Assembly (NCBI RefSeq): GCF_030407455.1
Contig: NZ_JASDDJ010000005.1
Span: forward strand, 41,203 to 105,202
Length of the DNA: 64,000 nucleotides
DNA from: Psychrobacter sp. 5A.1
GTDB lineage: Bacteria > Pseudomonadota > Gammaproteobacteria > Pseudomonadales > Moraxellaceae
Direction of reading: 5' to 3'
Shown here: piece by piece, positions 1 to 7,665 of the stretch
Position numbering within the stretch: the first letter of the stretch is position 1
Layout: each line of letters opens with the position of its first letter
Made by a program: the position numbers and the translations under genes
The notes under the pieces: model-generated
Seen by the model: the letters and a program-made list of their open reading frames with translations, nothing else
The model's database searches: none
What the model was told of the DNA's origin: nothing

Positions 1-995
1 GCATCTAGATAGCCCTTAACTCGTTTAAATTGGTCGCCATTGATGATGCGTGAGTAGTCTGGGTTATGTTCAATATTTGGATAGTGCTTTTCCATCCATT
101 CTTTTGCCAAACTGATGAACTGTTCATGATGCTGACGCTGAATCAACACATAGTCAGGGGCAATACAGGTTTGACCAGCATTTAATGTCTTGCCCATCAT
201 CACGCGATTGACCACATTTTCTAAATTGGCATCATCTAATACAATCACAGGTGACTTACCACCCAGCTCAAGCGTGACTGGCGTTAAGTTAGGTGCCGCC
301 GCTGCCATGACTTTTTTGCCCACTGCCGTTGAACCGGTATACAGCAGGTGATCAAATGGTAACGAGCTAAAGGCAGCAGCAATCTCAACCTCGCCCAGCA
401 CCACACAAACCATGTCTGGCGAAAAATAGCGCGCAACCGCATCCGCAAATGTTTGGGCAAATTGCGGCGCTGCTTCACTCATTTTAATCATCACCCTATT
501 ACCCGCAGTCAATGCGTCAATCAATGGCCCGACTGCCAAAAAAAGCGGGTAATTCCAAGGCACCATGATGCCGACGACACCTAATGGCTGTGGCTGGATT
601 TCGTTGTGGGCAGGCATATACAATGCTGAAATAGAAGCACGTTGGGTTTTCATCCATTTTTTGCCATGTTTTTTGGCATAGCTGATACCCGTAAAGCTAG
701 GAAACAGCTCGGCAAACTGCGTCTCCGACTCACTACGATACCCAAAGTCTGCATTAATCGCTTTGGCAAAACTTGCTTGATTATCACTGAGCATGATCTC
801 AAGATTGTCTAGCTGCGTCTCACGAGTTGCCCAGCCATTGATTGGCTTCGTCCGGCTTAGTGCTTGCAAATGCGCAAATTGCGCACGCATCTCATCGATA
901 GTATGAGCAGTACTAAGTGCTGCAATCGCTCGTTGCGACACTGGATGGTTATCGGCTGACGTCTGCTCGTTGATATTTTGATGGTTATCTGTCAT
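1..995 (-). CDS. Aldehyde dehydrogenase, coniferyl aldehyde dehydrogenase-like (3' end outside window)
   Basis: NAD(P)-dependent oxidation of an aldehyde to its acid. Reading the minus strand from the ATG at 995 gives 331 uninterrupted codons that run off the window start. The catalytic set is visible: Asn148 in VPWNYP, Glu243 in LELGGKSP and Cys277 in NAGQTCIAPD. A short polar N-terminus without a signal peptide suggests a cytosolic enzyme. The LELGGKSPVIV and TCIAPDYVL wording resembles coniferyl/fatty aldehyde dehydrogenases of Pseudomonas and Acinetobacter. That is recall of the family, so the substrate is uncertain; a fatty aldehyde is equally possible given the acr1 homologue nearby. 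No operon partner is visible upstream. Confidence 0.9.
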   Translation of the reverse strand, partial: MTDNHQNINEQTSADNHPVSQRAIAALSTAHTIDEMRAQFAHLQALSRTKPINGWATRETQLDNLEIMLSDNQASFAKAINADFGYRSESETQFAELFPSFTGISYAKKHGKKWMKTQRASISALYMPAHNEIQPQPLGVVGIMVPWNYPLFLAVGPLIDALTAGNRVMIKMSEAAPQFAQTFADAVARYFSPDMVCVVLGEVEIAAAFSSLPFDHLLYTGSTAVGKKVMAAAAPNLTPVTLELGGKSPVIVLDDANLENVVNRVMMGKTLNAGQTCIAPDYVLIQRQHHEQFISLAKEWMEKHYPNIEHNPDYSRIINGDQFKRVKGYLD

Positions 996-1384
996 TTATC
1001 TTCCTTGTTATATTCGTTGGAGTCAATATACTACATTGGGTTAAAACTCTATATTTCTAGTCAAGAGACTGCTTCGATGACAACCTCTAAACGATAAATA
1101 ATCGTGAGCGTCCGTTCATGACACTTTAATGTAGCGCATCGCTTGTGCAATGAACAGCATCTTTGGTTGACTGCTGCGTTTGTACTCACAGCGCCCTTAC
1201 TCGCAAGGTAAAGCCATGATAAACACATTGTTTAATTGTCTTTTACTACCGTTTTTCTAACGGCTTTTACCTCACTGATAAACAGCATGATGGCATATAA
1301 TTTTGGGTGACAGTCACCAAAACTGCTACACTACATTTCAGCATTATTACCTTTAAACCTGACAAGAATAAGACAGATACCCTC
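996..1384. other. Intergenic region between aldehyde dehydrogenase and lipB
   Basis: About 390 bases between divergent genes, presumably holding both promoters. The only structure I see is a gapped inverted repeat, GGTAAAGCC at 1207-1215 against GGCTTTTACC at 1262-1271, imperfect by one base. No gene is apparent; a GTG at 1307 could extend lipB upstream but has no good ribosome binding site. Confidence 0.4.
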
Positions 1385-2218
1385 ATGCAAAATGACACGC
1401 AACAGCTTAATGACACGCTTATCAGCAAATCTCTATCAGCGGCCGATTATGTTCCCACTCTCGATGCGATGCTTGCCCGTACGCTTGTGCGTATCGATTT
1501 AAAAAAACAACAAGGACTGCGGACACCTGACGAGCTGTGGATTGTCGATCATAATGACGTCTATACGCTTGGACAAGCAGGCAAAGAAGAGCACATATTA
1601 CAGCGCACTGACACCCCAATTATCAAGACTGATCGCGGTGGTCAAGTCACATGGCACGGACACGGGCAACTGGTTGTTTATTGGTTATTCGACTTACACA
1701 GCTTGGGCTGGAGTGTGCGCAACTTGGTCTCACATGCAGAACAAGCTATCGAAGATGTGATTAATGAGTGCTTACAAGATGCAGCGTTATCTAAGCCGAC
1801 TAATATCAGTGCTCATGCACGCCGTGATGCACCCGGTGTTTATTTATATGCAGATATGCCTGAACCAGATAGCAATACCAATACGCCAACCAACGACACC
1901 TCTCTTGATGATAAAATCATGCTTGGGAAAATGGCCTCGTTGGGCTTTAAGATTAAGCATGGCTTTAGCTATCATGGTATTGCCGTTAATTTAAATTGTG
2001 ACTTGTCCTCGTTCAATGCCATCAACCCTTGTGGCTATGCTGGCATGCAAATGTTGCGACTGTCTGACTTTATCAATATGCAAAAAGAGCCAGCGGCGCA
2101 AACCATTGAGCAAGTTGGCGATTCACTCAGCTATGAGACAGTGACTCAAAAACTTATCGATAATATTGCCAAGCGTCATGCTGGACTGATTGAGTTACGA
2201 GCACTCGCGCCCAAATAA
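1385..2218 (+). CDS. lipB: Octanoyltransferase LipB
   Basis: Transfers octanoyl from octanoyl-ACP to lipoyl domains, the first step of protein lipoylation; its likely clients include the AceF lipoyl domains encoded at 43-44.7 kb. The family hallmarks are all present: RGGQVTWHGHGQLV, the Lys182 motif LGKMASLGFK, SYHGIAVNLN, and catalytic Cys216 in INPCGYAG. The start at ATG 1385 gives 277 aa. A GTG start at 1307 would add 26 residues that look unlike the family, so I prefer the later start, although neither has a convincing Shine-Dalgarno. There is a serine/asparagine/threonine-rich insertion around residues 160-178. lipA is not in this window. Confidence 0.96.
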   Translation: MQNDTQQLNDTLISKSLSAADYVPTLDAMLARTLVRIDLKKQQGLRTPDELWIVDHNDVYTLGQAGKEEHILQRTDTPIIKTDRGGQVTWHGHGQLVVYWLFDLHSLGWSVRNLVSHAEQAIEDVINECLQDAALSKPTNISAHARRDAPGVYLYADMPEPDSNTNTPTNDTSLDDKIMLGKMASLGFKIKHGFSYHGIAVNLNCDLSSFNAINPCGYAGMQMLRLSDFINMQKEPAAQTIEQVGDSLSYETVTQKLIDNIAKRHAGLIELRALAPK

Positions 2219-2291
2219 ATGCTTTGAGTCCATTTTTGCATAATCTCTTGCGCCCTTAGACTTAAGCAATATGAGAAAATTTGTAGCAAAC

Positions 2292-2301
2292 TTGCTATAA
2301 T
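2292..2301 (+). promoter_or_regulatory. Extended -10 promoter candidate for ppa
   Basis: TTGCTATAAT is a perfect extended -10 (TGnTATAAT), about 100 bases upstream of the ppa start. No good -35 lies at the usual spacing, which fits an extended -10 promoter. Confidence 0.5.
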
Positions 2302-2401
2302 CGCTGTCGGTACAATTGGTGCAGCGATGATATGACAATATTGCAGCCCAACCCTTATATATTATTCGAATATTTAAAACAAAATAGAACTGGAGCATTT
2401 T

Positions 2402-2932
2402 ATGGCTGATTTTAATAAAATTCTAGACGCAGGCGACGTAGATGGCGGCATCATCAACGTAGTAGTAGAAATTCCAGCTGGTAGCAGCCACAAAATCGAA
2501 TGGAATCGCGAACTAGCCGTATTTGAGCTTGATCGTATTGATCCACAGATTTTTGCCAAACCTTGCAACTATGGCTTTATCCCACAAACGCTTGATGAAG
2601 ATGGCGATGAGTTAGATGTATTATTGCTTACTGAGCAACCATTACCGACAGGCATTTTCTTAAAAGCCAAAGTAATCGGTGTCATGAAGTTCGTCGATGA
2701 TGGCGAAGTAGATGACAAAATCGTTGTCGTCCCTGCTGACGACCGTGACACAGGCAATGCTTACAACAGCTTAGAAGATCTACCAAAGCAGCTAATCAAC
2801 CAATTAGAGTTCCATTTCAGCCATTATAAAGACCTGAAAAAACCAGGTACTACGGTTGTTGAATCTTGGGGTGATGTTGCAGAAGCCAAAGAAGTCATCA
2901 AAGAGTCTATCCAACGTTGGAAAGATTTATAA
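2402..2932 (+). CDS. ppa: Inorganic pyrophosphatase (family I)
   Basis: Hydrolyses pyrophosphate to two phosphates in the cytosol, pulling biosynthetic reactions forward. The 176-aa length is normal for bacterial family I enzymes. Substrate-binding residues are visible in EIPAGSSHKIE near the N-terminus, followed by the metal-binding signature DEDGDELDVLLL around residues 65-76. GGAGC lies just before the ATG. The gene has its own promoter candidate and a strong downstream terminator, so it is probably monocistronic. Confidence 0.97.
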   Translation: MADFNKILDAGDVDGGIINVVVEIPAGSSHKIEWNRELAVFELDRIDPQIFAKPCNYGFIPQTLDEDGDELDVLLLTEQPLPTGIFLKAKVIGVMKFVDDGEVDDKIVVVPADDRDTGNAYNSLEDLPKQLINQLEFHFSHYKDLKKPGTTVVESWGDVAEAKEVIKESIQRWKDL

Positions 2933-2974
2933 TTTATCGAAGATTGGCAGAAATGCTGATAAAGATAGATAGTA

Positions 2975-3011
2975 AAATACCGCAGTCATTAAGGTGATTG
3001 CGGTATTTTTT
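2975..3011 (+). terminator. Rho-independent terminator of ppa
   Basis: A perfect 10-bp stem, AAATACCGCA (2975-2984) with TGCGGTATTT (2999-3008), followed by a T-run. Confidence 0.9.
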
Positions 3012-3091
3012 TGCTTGAACATTGCTTATCTAACATGGTTATAATGAGCCATATTACTCATTCACACTCATACGCCGCAATAAGGACAGTC

Positions 3092-3559
3092 ATGTTTAAC
3101 CCCGACCCCAGCGCAAAGCCGGTCAATACAAAGTTGCCAAGAGATGTCATGATGATGATCGAAAAAAACAACTTGGTAATGGCCATCAAAACCTTGGCGG
3201 CAGACGAAAATATCAGTATGAATGACGCCAAGGATAGGATTGATGCTTATGAGACACAGCTAAAGGTAAAGCAGCAGCAGAAGCTCAATACTATCGCCAA
3301 CAAGCAAGGTATTCCGAATCAGGCTATTAGTTTTGATAGAGAACCAGAAACGGAAGATAAATCTGATAAATTGGTCAAAAATCGTCTCAAAGCCAATAAG
3401 ACAGGTAAATCGTTTAAGAACCTACAGGATGGTGTAGAGAGTCAGCTTGATGACTTGGGATATAAAAAACCACTACTGCCTTATTGGATGAAACGGTTGC
3501 TGGTTATCGCTGTCGTTGTGGCAGGGTTATTTTGGATACTGTGGCAAGTATTTGGTTAA
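3092..3559 (+). CDS. Small tail-anchored protein with an L7/L12-like helical segment
   Basis: A 155-aa protein. I chose ATG 3092 because AAGGA sits seven bases upstream; the longer TTG frame from 3011 starts inside the ppa terminator. Residues about 15-45 (NNLVMAIKTLAADENISMND) resemble the short helical motif of ribosomal L7/L12 C-terminal domains, in which lysine-rich helices precede an AK-dxID segment. The middle is charged and probably disordered. The last 25 residues form one transmembrane helix (LLVIAVVVAGLFWILW), so the protein is probably anchored by its C-terminus with the rest in the cytosol. A TATAAT at 3040-3045 could be its promoter. I do not recognise a function. Confidence 0.75.
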   Translation: MFNPDPSAKPVNTKLPRDVMMMIEKNNLVMAIKTLAADENISMNDAKDRIDAYETQLKVKQQQKLNTIANKQGIPNQAISFDREPETEDKSDKLVKNRLKANKTGKSFKNLQDGVESQLDDLGYKKPLLPYWMKRLLVIAVVVAGLFWILWQVFG

Positions 3560-3862
3560 AATTTTGTACCGAGTAATCATAGCTAATTTAAGTGGTTCCA
3601 TTATATCGGTCTATTTTGAGTGGTTCATTAGCTCAAATAGAGGTCTTATTTAGCGGTTCTACTAGGGTATACCAATAAAAGCAATTGTATTAGACAGGCA
3701 AACATGCCTAGAATAAACAATCCTATGAAAGCTAAAATAGCTCTTTAAATTACTTATAAACTTAACCCATATACACGAAAAATGCATAAAAACCTCCAGC
3801 GATTTGAAGTATGCCTAAGTGCTTATAATCCACTAACTGGAGAATAAGCAATGACTACTCAA
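3560..3862. other. Gene-free stretch with possible insertion-sequence end remnants
   Basis: No gene. Three copies of an AG(T/C)GGTTC motif occur at 3591, 3619 and 3652, spaced about 28-33 bases, like the repeated terminal sites of some transposons (IS21-type). At 3851 an ATG reads six codons to a stop after a plausible ribosome binding site (GGAG), as would the 5' stump of a lost gene. This is a weak interpretation. Confidence 0.25.
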
Positions 3863-4168
3863 TCAGTCTGAAAAATATTCAATTTTTATGTCATTCTCAC
3901 TATAATCTATATGGCAAGTAAGCTTCCCCATTGTCCTTTTATCATAAATCGTTAATTTCTGATCTTTATTATTAACACTAAGTGAAAAACCTTTCTTCTC
4001 TGCAAGAAATTTTATGTTCTCAATATTTTCTGCTTTCGCATTGATTGATAACTCATGACAGAGATTCTCAATATCTTTAGAGTGAAAAATAAATGGGAAA
4101 ATAGTGAAATTGCCGATTAATAGAAAAGATCCTAAGACTAATGCAATATTGATTAACTCATTTTTCAA
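3863..4168 (-). CDS. Small membrane-anchored protein, candidate immunity protein (module 3)
   Basis: A 101-aa protein starting at TTG 4168, one base after the stop codon of the short frame at 4170-4328, so translation is probably coupled. One N-terminal transmembrane helix (NIALVLGSFLLIGNFTIFPF) is followed by about 75 polar residues rich in Lys, Asp and Asn. I recognise no family. Small size, tight coupling to a preceding C-terminal tail and membrane anchoring fit an immunity protein against an envelope-acting toxin, but that is inference from layout. The region is more AT-rich than its neighbours. Confidence 0.5.
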   Translation of the reverse strand: MKNELINIALVLGSFLLIGNFTIFPFIFHSKDIENLCHELSINAKAENIENIKFLAEKKGFSLSVNNKDQKLTIYDKRTMGKLTCHIDYSENDIKIEYFSD

Positions 4169-4169
4169 A

Positions 4170-4328
4170 TTAATTTTCCCTTATTCCATAAACAGCGTCA
4201 ACCTCATCAATTGAGGGAGGGCTGCCTTTGTAATTAGAGGTGTTAGAACCTGTTACAGCTTCAATTACATTTCCCAAACCATTATGTGCCGCCTTATACA
4301 TACTATAACCAGGTGATAAAAGATAATT
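4170..4328 (-). pseudogene. Orphan C-terminal tail (module 3), possible toxin remnant
   Basis: An open frame of 52 codons with no proper start, closed upstream by in-frame TAA and TGA. It encodes SPGYSMYKAAHNGLGNVIEA near its beginning and ends PPSIDEVDAVYGIREN-stop. The stop is one base before the start of the 101-aa membrane protein. I read it as the 3' end of a larger gene whose body has been deleted. The family is unknown; an alternative is a tiny real gene starting at the internal ATG of MYKAAHNG. Confidence 0.35.
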
Positions 4329-4347
4329 TTAGCATCAAACAACAGCA

Positions 4348-4950
4348 TCAAGAGCATCTTTCTCTGTCTAAACTAACAGATGCTACTGGGTTTCCATCTA
4401 ATCCATTAAATATTAAGTCAACGATAACGTTATTAGCCATTTTGTAGTTAGAAATATAAAAACTATAGCAAAGTTTTTTAATAGAAGAATCGCTCTTAAG
4501 AATGTCCCTATAATATTCAATATTTTCTTCATCAAAACTTCGATCTAATTTATAATAAACAGTCTGATTGTAAGGTTCAATGTTCATATGTATTATTTCG
4601 CCATCAGGAATTTTGAACGGAAGGCGTTTTTTTAATTCACTATTTATTTTTTTAAGATGTGCTTCCAAACTAGGTAAGTCTGTATAACGATAGTTAGAAT
4701 CTACCAATTTAAGATTCATTAACTCTTGATCCATTTCGTCAGATGCTTCTAAGGAGCTAGTAGTCTCTTCTATTCCGCTATTGTCCAAAGGGTTGTTCTC
4801 ATATACCACCTTCTCTTTAGAATAAAGTTCATGCTCACTGCTAGACAATTTTTTTTCTTGCGCGATACGGATGTAATCAATAGCTGCTAACGCACAACCC
4901 AAACTAATAAATAATACAATGACTGCAATTAAACCTTTCTTAAAAGACAT
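4348..4950 (-). CDS. Membrane-anchored periplasmic protein, candidate immunity protein (module 2)
   Basis: A 200-aa protein from ATG 4950, with GAGAGA seven bases upstream; a longer TTG frame to 4995 overlaps the preceding tail. One N-terminal transmembrane or signal-anchor helix (GLIAVIVLFISLGCALAAI) is followed by an acidic linker and a C-terminal domain of about 120 residues with an alternating beta-like pattern (IIHMNIEPYNQTVYYKL). It begins five bases after the stop of the short frame at 4955-5058. I do not recognise the family. As for the 101-aa protein, an immunity role is inferred only from layout. It could equally be a cargo protein of unknown role. Confidence 0.5.
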   Translation of the reverse strand: MSFKKGLIAVIVLFISLGCALAAIDYIRIAQEKKLSSSEHELYSKEKVVYENNPLDNSGIEETTSSLEASDEMDQELMNLKLVDSNYRYTDLPSLEAHLKKINSELKKRLPFKIPDGEIIHMNIEPYNQTVYYKLDRSFDEENIEYYRDILKSDSSIKKLCYSFYISNYKMANNVIVDLIFNGLDGNPVASVSLDRERCS

Positions 4951-4954
4951 ATTT

Positions 4955-5058
4955 TTATCTCTCATAACTGTCTGTAATAGAATTTTTAGTGTCATCTTTT
5001 GACATTACACCACCTAAACTTAGTATAAGCTCTTTCATTAACTCTCTGTCAGTTTGTC
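4955..5058 (-). pseudogene. Orphan C-terminal tail (module 2) interrupted by IS630 end
   Basis: Reading leftward from the TA that borders the IS630-type terminus, an open frame runs about 34 codons (QTDRELMKELILSLGGVMSK ...) and ends DSYER-stop just before the 200-aa membrane protein. It is the 3' stub of a gene interrupted by the insertion sequence. The gene's identity cannot be recovered from what remains. Confidence 0.35.
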
Positions 5059-5060
5059 TA

Positions 5061-5237
5061 TAGTCAATCCACTTTAAAGTTGTAACAACAGACATTGCTA
5101 AATAAGCGAGTTAGGTCATGTTCTAACCACCCTTGTCTTAATTTTTTTACCTCTGCCCATTTTTTCTCAATAGGATTTAGATCCGGACTATAAGGTGGCA
5201 ACCACAACACTCGGTGACCATAACGATTCAATAGCTT
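5061..5237 (-). mobile_element. IS630-family transposase remnant with one terminus
   Basis: The minus strand encodes 57 residues ending at TGA 5064-5066, including RYGHRVLWLPPYSPDLNPIE and KKWAEVKKLR. This is the classic IS630/Tc1-type DDE transposase C-terminus, with the catalytic Glu in NPIE. The element end, TAGTCAATCC starting at 5061, directly adjoins a TA dinucleotide (5059-5060), the target used by this family. Everything upstream of about residue 57 from the end is gone; the frame meets a stop at 5238. The copy is inactive. Its end sequence closely matches the ends of the two mini-elements at 5665-5771 and 48226-48297. Confidence 0.85.
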
Positions 5238-5361
5238 TCAGAGCATCAGCTGTAGGCTCTGCACTGTATAGATAATCCAAACTGAATGGTTGTTTTACTT
5301 CACTGCTACAAGCTGCTGCTAAGCAAAAAAATAAAAATGGTATAAGTGATCTAATTACCAA
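5238..5361 (-). pseudogene. Lipoprotein N-terminus, truncated by the IS630 remnant (module 1 immunity candidate)
   Basis: From TTG 5361, with GGAGG five bases upstream, the frame encodes a textbook lipoprotein signal: VIRSLIPFLFFC then LAAAC-SSE, where the last Cys would be lipidated. About 40 residues of the gene remain before the sequence passes into transposase-derived DNA. The start overlaps the stop of the preceding HEIGH-containing frame by 11 bases, so the two were translationally coupled. Lipoprotein immunity proteins commonly follow envelope-acting toxins, which supports but does not prove that role. Confidence 0.5.
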
Positions 5362-5548
5362 AATTTCCTCCATGTTCTTTGCTTGGATGACGAGCAATAG
5401 AATTCTTGTATAATTGCCTCATAATAGTATTTTGATGGACTATTGATAAATGGTTATAGAAAAATTTACCGTGAGTGCTATCGTTTTTTATATGTCCAAT
5501 TTCATGCGCAAGAATAGAGTTTATGTTAAATGATTTTGGAGAGGAAAC
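5351..5548 (-). pseudogene. C-terminal remnant of an HExxH zinc metalloprotease-like protein (toxin candidate, module 1)
   Basis: An open frame of 65 residues ending at TAG 5351-5353. It contains NINSILAHEIGHIKND, a canonical HExxH zinc-protease motif, and continues to SKEHGGNFGN at the C-terminus. It has no start of its own: it runs directly into the inverted-repeat element at 5549-5796, which has replaced the N-terminal part. The coupled lipoprotein gene downstream makes a metalloprotease effector or polymorphic toxin C-terminus the best guess. A degraded housekeeping peptidase is possible but less likely with so compact a tail. Confidence 0.5.
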
Positions 5549-5796
5549 TAGGCCGTGTCTTCATTTCAAAAATGGAGATAAATTGCCGTCAAACGAGAAA
5601 AATAGCGCAGATAATATCGAGATATTGACCAGCTATTTGACGATATTTAGCCCCTTCACATGACTATAGTCGATTCAATTTAAAAGTAGTACAAGGCAAC
5701 CGAGTGTAGACGTATATTAAATACTTCAAGCGAGGTTAACGCAGTCATACTTTCATAGTGCAATGACTATATCGAGTGAATTAAAGACACGCCCTA
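5549..5796. repeat. Inverted-repeat mini-element, copy A (with nested insertion)
   Basis: Begins GGCCGTGTCTTCATTTC after TA and ends GACACGCCC before TA. The body matches the other copies (GCAGATAATATCGAGATATT and so on) except for a 107-bp nested insertion at 5665-5771. It truncates the HEIGH-containing frame on its left and ends 30 bases from the glutaredoxin stop. Confidence 0.85.
5665..5771. repeat. Nested IS630-type mini-element inside copy A
   Basis: Runs from TATAGTCGATTCAATTTAAA to GACTATA. Relative to the other copies it interrupts the sequence after TGACTAT, with TA at each edge. Both ends resemble the IS630-type terminus at 5061 (TAGTCAATCCACTTTAAAGT), so it is probably a non-autonomous derivative moved by that family. 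Confidence 0.65.
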
Positions 5797-5825
5797 GATT
5801 AAAGCATCAATCTATCAAATAGATA

Positions 5826-6191
5826 CTAGCCAAAACGCTGTTGTAAATAAGCATTGATATCACTAGATTCATACATCCATTGGACATCTTCGTTTTCTTG
5901 AATACGTAAACAAGGCACTTTTATCCGCCCACCATTTTCAGCAAGCTCATTGCGAAATTGCTCATTGTTTTTTGCATCTCGAAGCTCAATAGGTACATTC
6001 AACTTATGAATTTGACGACGTACTTTGACGCAAAAAGGACAAGATTGAAATTGATACAATGATAAACCTTCACAAGCCTTATTAACGCGAGCTTGTTCTT
6101 CTTCAGTGCGTTTCATAGCATTACCTTGTGTCATGACACTTATACCAGCAATAATTCGTCCTAGACCTTCTCGTAACAATTTAACTAACAT
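5826..6191 (-). CDS. Glutaredoxin-like / GST N-terminal domain protein
   Basis: A 121-aa thioredoxin-fold protein that likely carries out glutathione-dependent disulfide exchange. The redox motif CPFC (QSCPFCVKVRR) is at about residue 51, followed by the cis-proline region KVPCLRI and a C-terminal YESSDINAYL typical of glutaredoxins and GST N-terminal domains. About 40 N-terminal residues precede the fold; the first stretch (LGRIIAGISV) is hydrophobic and could be a weak membrane association. ATG 6191 has GAGGTAAG upstream. It appears monocistronic. Confidence 0.85.
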   Translation of the reverse strand: MLVKLLREGLGRIIAGISVMTQGNAMKRTEEEQARVNKACEGLSLYQFQSCPFCVKVRRQIHKLNVPIELRDAKNNEQFRNELAENGGRIKVPCLRIQENEDVQWMYESSDINAYLQQRFG

Positions 6192-6491
6192 TCTTACCTC
6201 TTCAAATTATCTTATGTGGATTTTTTAACACTCAGAGAATGAGTGATCAATGTGCATTTATGTGGCTGTTAGGATTTTTCGGATGTGCAAAGCTTAATAA
6301 TTAGACCATAGCAACTCAATTTTACTATATTCCCAACCGCCTTGGTTAGCCTCGTAAACGAAGCTTTTATTCTAAGGTGCTAAAAGTAAAACCCTACAGC
6401 GCCTAACAACCTCGTCGCATTGGTCATCAGATATCTAAAAAGCACCACTGCTCTACCCTTTCATATAAGTATTAATATCTCTTAAGGTACT
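6192..6491. other. Intergenic region, no gene seen
   Basis: About 300 AT-rich bases between the glutaredoxin gene and the acr1 terminator. I see no open frame, repeat copy or RNA gene; the glutaredoxin promoter is presumably here. Confidence 0.4.
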
Positions 6492-6513
6492 AAAAAAGGA
6501 TACCGCAGTATCC
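6492..6513 (-). terminator. Rho-independent terminator of acr1
   Basis: Minus-strand GGATACTGCGGTATCC (stem 6 bp) followed by a T-run at 6497-6492, about 40 bases past the acr1 stop. Confidence 0.8.
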
Positions 6514-6550
6514 TCTTTGATCTTATATCAGAGCCAATCAATCTACTGTT

Positions 6551-7438
6551 TTAATGATACTCACCAGGAAGGATTCTGGCAAAAGCACGCTGAGCAAGGT
6601 TTAACTTCTTATCGGTAGTCAATCCAGCGCGGGTGCTTGGGAAAATACGATAGCCTATCGATTGAATGCCAACATTGATCGCTGGTGCCAATGAGTAAGT
6701 AGCTGACGCAAATTTGCCCATATTACTAGCAATGCTATTTGGCTTATGAACGATGGCTTTTGCAACCATCATTGCTGCTTCGTCAGGCATCAATGCTGGC
6801 ATATAACGGTATAGCTTGGTTGGCGCAATCATTGGGGTACGTACAAGTGGCATAAAGATATTGGTTACTTTGATGTTATCGCCTTTGACTTCAGCAGCCA
6901 AACAGCGACTAAATGCATCTAAGGCAGCCTTTGACGCGACATACGCTGAAAAGCGAGGACTATTTGCCAATACCCCAATTGAAGATATATTCACGATTTG
7001 ACCAGTCTGGCGACCAATCATCGTTGGCAAGAAGCCAAGAATTATTTTGACGGCGCCAAAATAATTAATCTCCATGGTACGTTCAAAGTCATGAAAACGG
7101 TTGACCGACTCATGCACTGAACGACGAATCGAACGTCCTGCATTGTTGACTAGTACATCGACATGTTTAAAGTCAGCCAAAATCTTTTCACTGGTTTTTT
7201 CAATCTCATCCATATTGGTAAGGTCGCATGGATAGTAGCTAGCCGCGCCGCCAAGCGTTTCAATATTTTCCTTGACCATTTTTAGCTTATCTTCAGTACG
7301 GGCCAGCAAAATAACATGCGCGCCACATTCACTGAGCAAAAAAGCCGTACGCTCGCCGATACCACTTGAAGCGCCTGTGATGATAATATTCTTGCCTTTG
7401 ACGGCTTTGGTGATTGCTTTTTTCGAGAGATTGGCCAT
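6551..7438 (-). CDS. acr1: Fatty acyl-CoA reductase, Acr1-type SDR
   Basis: Reduces long-chain acyl-CoA to fatty aldehyde, the first committed step towards wax esters. It is a 295-aa short-chain dehydrogenase, the same length as Acinetobacter Acr1 as I recall it, with many shared blocks: NNAGRSIRR, VHESVNRFHDFERTM, NYFGAVKIILGFLP, SSIGVLAN, MPLVRTPMIAPTKLY and a terminal ARILPGE. The Rossmann motif is TGASSGIG (residues about 21-28) and the catalytic YVASK follows a Ser pair. No signal peptide. It has its own terminator and appears monocistronic. The aldehyde dehydrogenase at 1-995 could oxidise the product, but no wax ester synthase is in the window. Confidence 0.88.
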   Translation of the reverse strand: MANLSKKAITKAVKGKNIIITGASSGIGERTAFLLSECGAHVILLARTEDKLKMVKENIETLGGAASYYPCDLTNMDEIEKTSEKILADFKHVDVLVNNAGRSIRRSVHESVNRFHDFERTMEINYFGAVKIILGFLPTMIGRQTGQIVNISSIGVLANSPRFSAYVASKAALDAFSRCLAAEVKGDNIKVTNIFMPLVRTPMIAPTKLYRYMPALMPDEAAMMVAKAIVHKPNSIASNMGKFASATYSLAPAINVGIQSIGYRIFPSTRAGLTTDKKLNLAQRAFARILPGEYH

Positions 7439-7607
7439 AAAAAGTCCTTTTCGTTTATTCTATAGTTATTGGTATTCGGTTATAGCATAGCAAAAAAATG
7501 TTGTATGGAGTGAACAAAACCATAGTGGGCGTTAGCTGACGGGATCTTTACAAATTTCGTCGTCAACATAAATATTTATAAATACATTTTTAGCTTATTG
7601 TTAATTA

Positions 7608-7633
7608 CTAAGTGCTAAGTGCTAAGTGCTAAG
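7608..7633. repeat. 7-bp tandem repeat upstream of the DUF1622 gene
   Basis: CTAAGTG repeated 3.7 times in perfect register, ending 32 bases before the TTG start at 7666. Such heptamer tracts can change copy number by slippage. Confidence 0.85.
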
Positions 7634-7665
7634 CTTTTTTTGATTAATTATGAGGAGTACCTGCT

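Noticed and set aside
2195..2398. 67-residue minus-strand frame between lipB and ppa
   Set aside because: It spans the ppa promoter and overlaps lipB antisense; no start signal.
5475..5663. 62-residue plus-strand frame across copy A
   Set aside because: It runs through the mini-element and the antisense of the HEIGH-containing frame; composition matches the element.
7600..7640. Heptamer repeat as a CRISPR-like array
   Set aside because: Repeats are contiguous without spacers and far too short.
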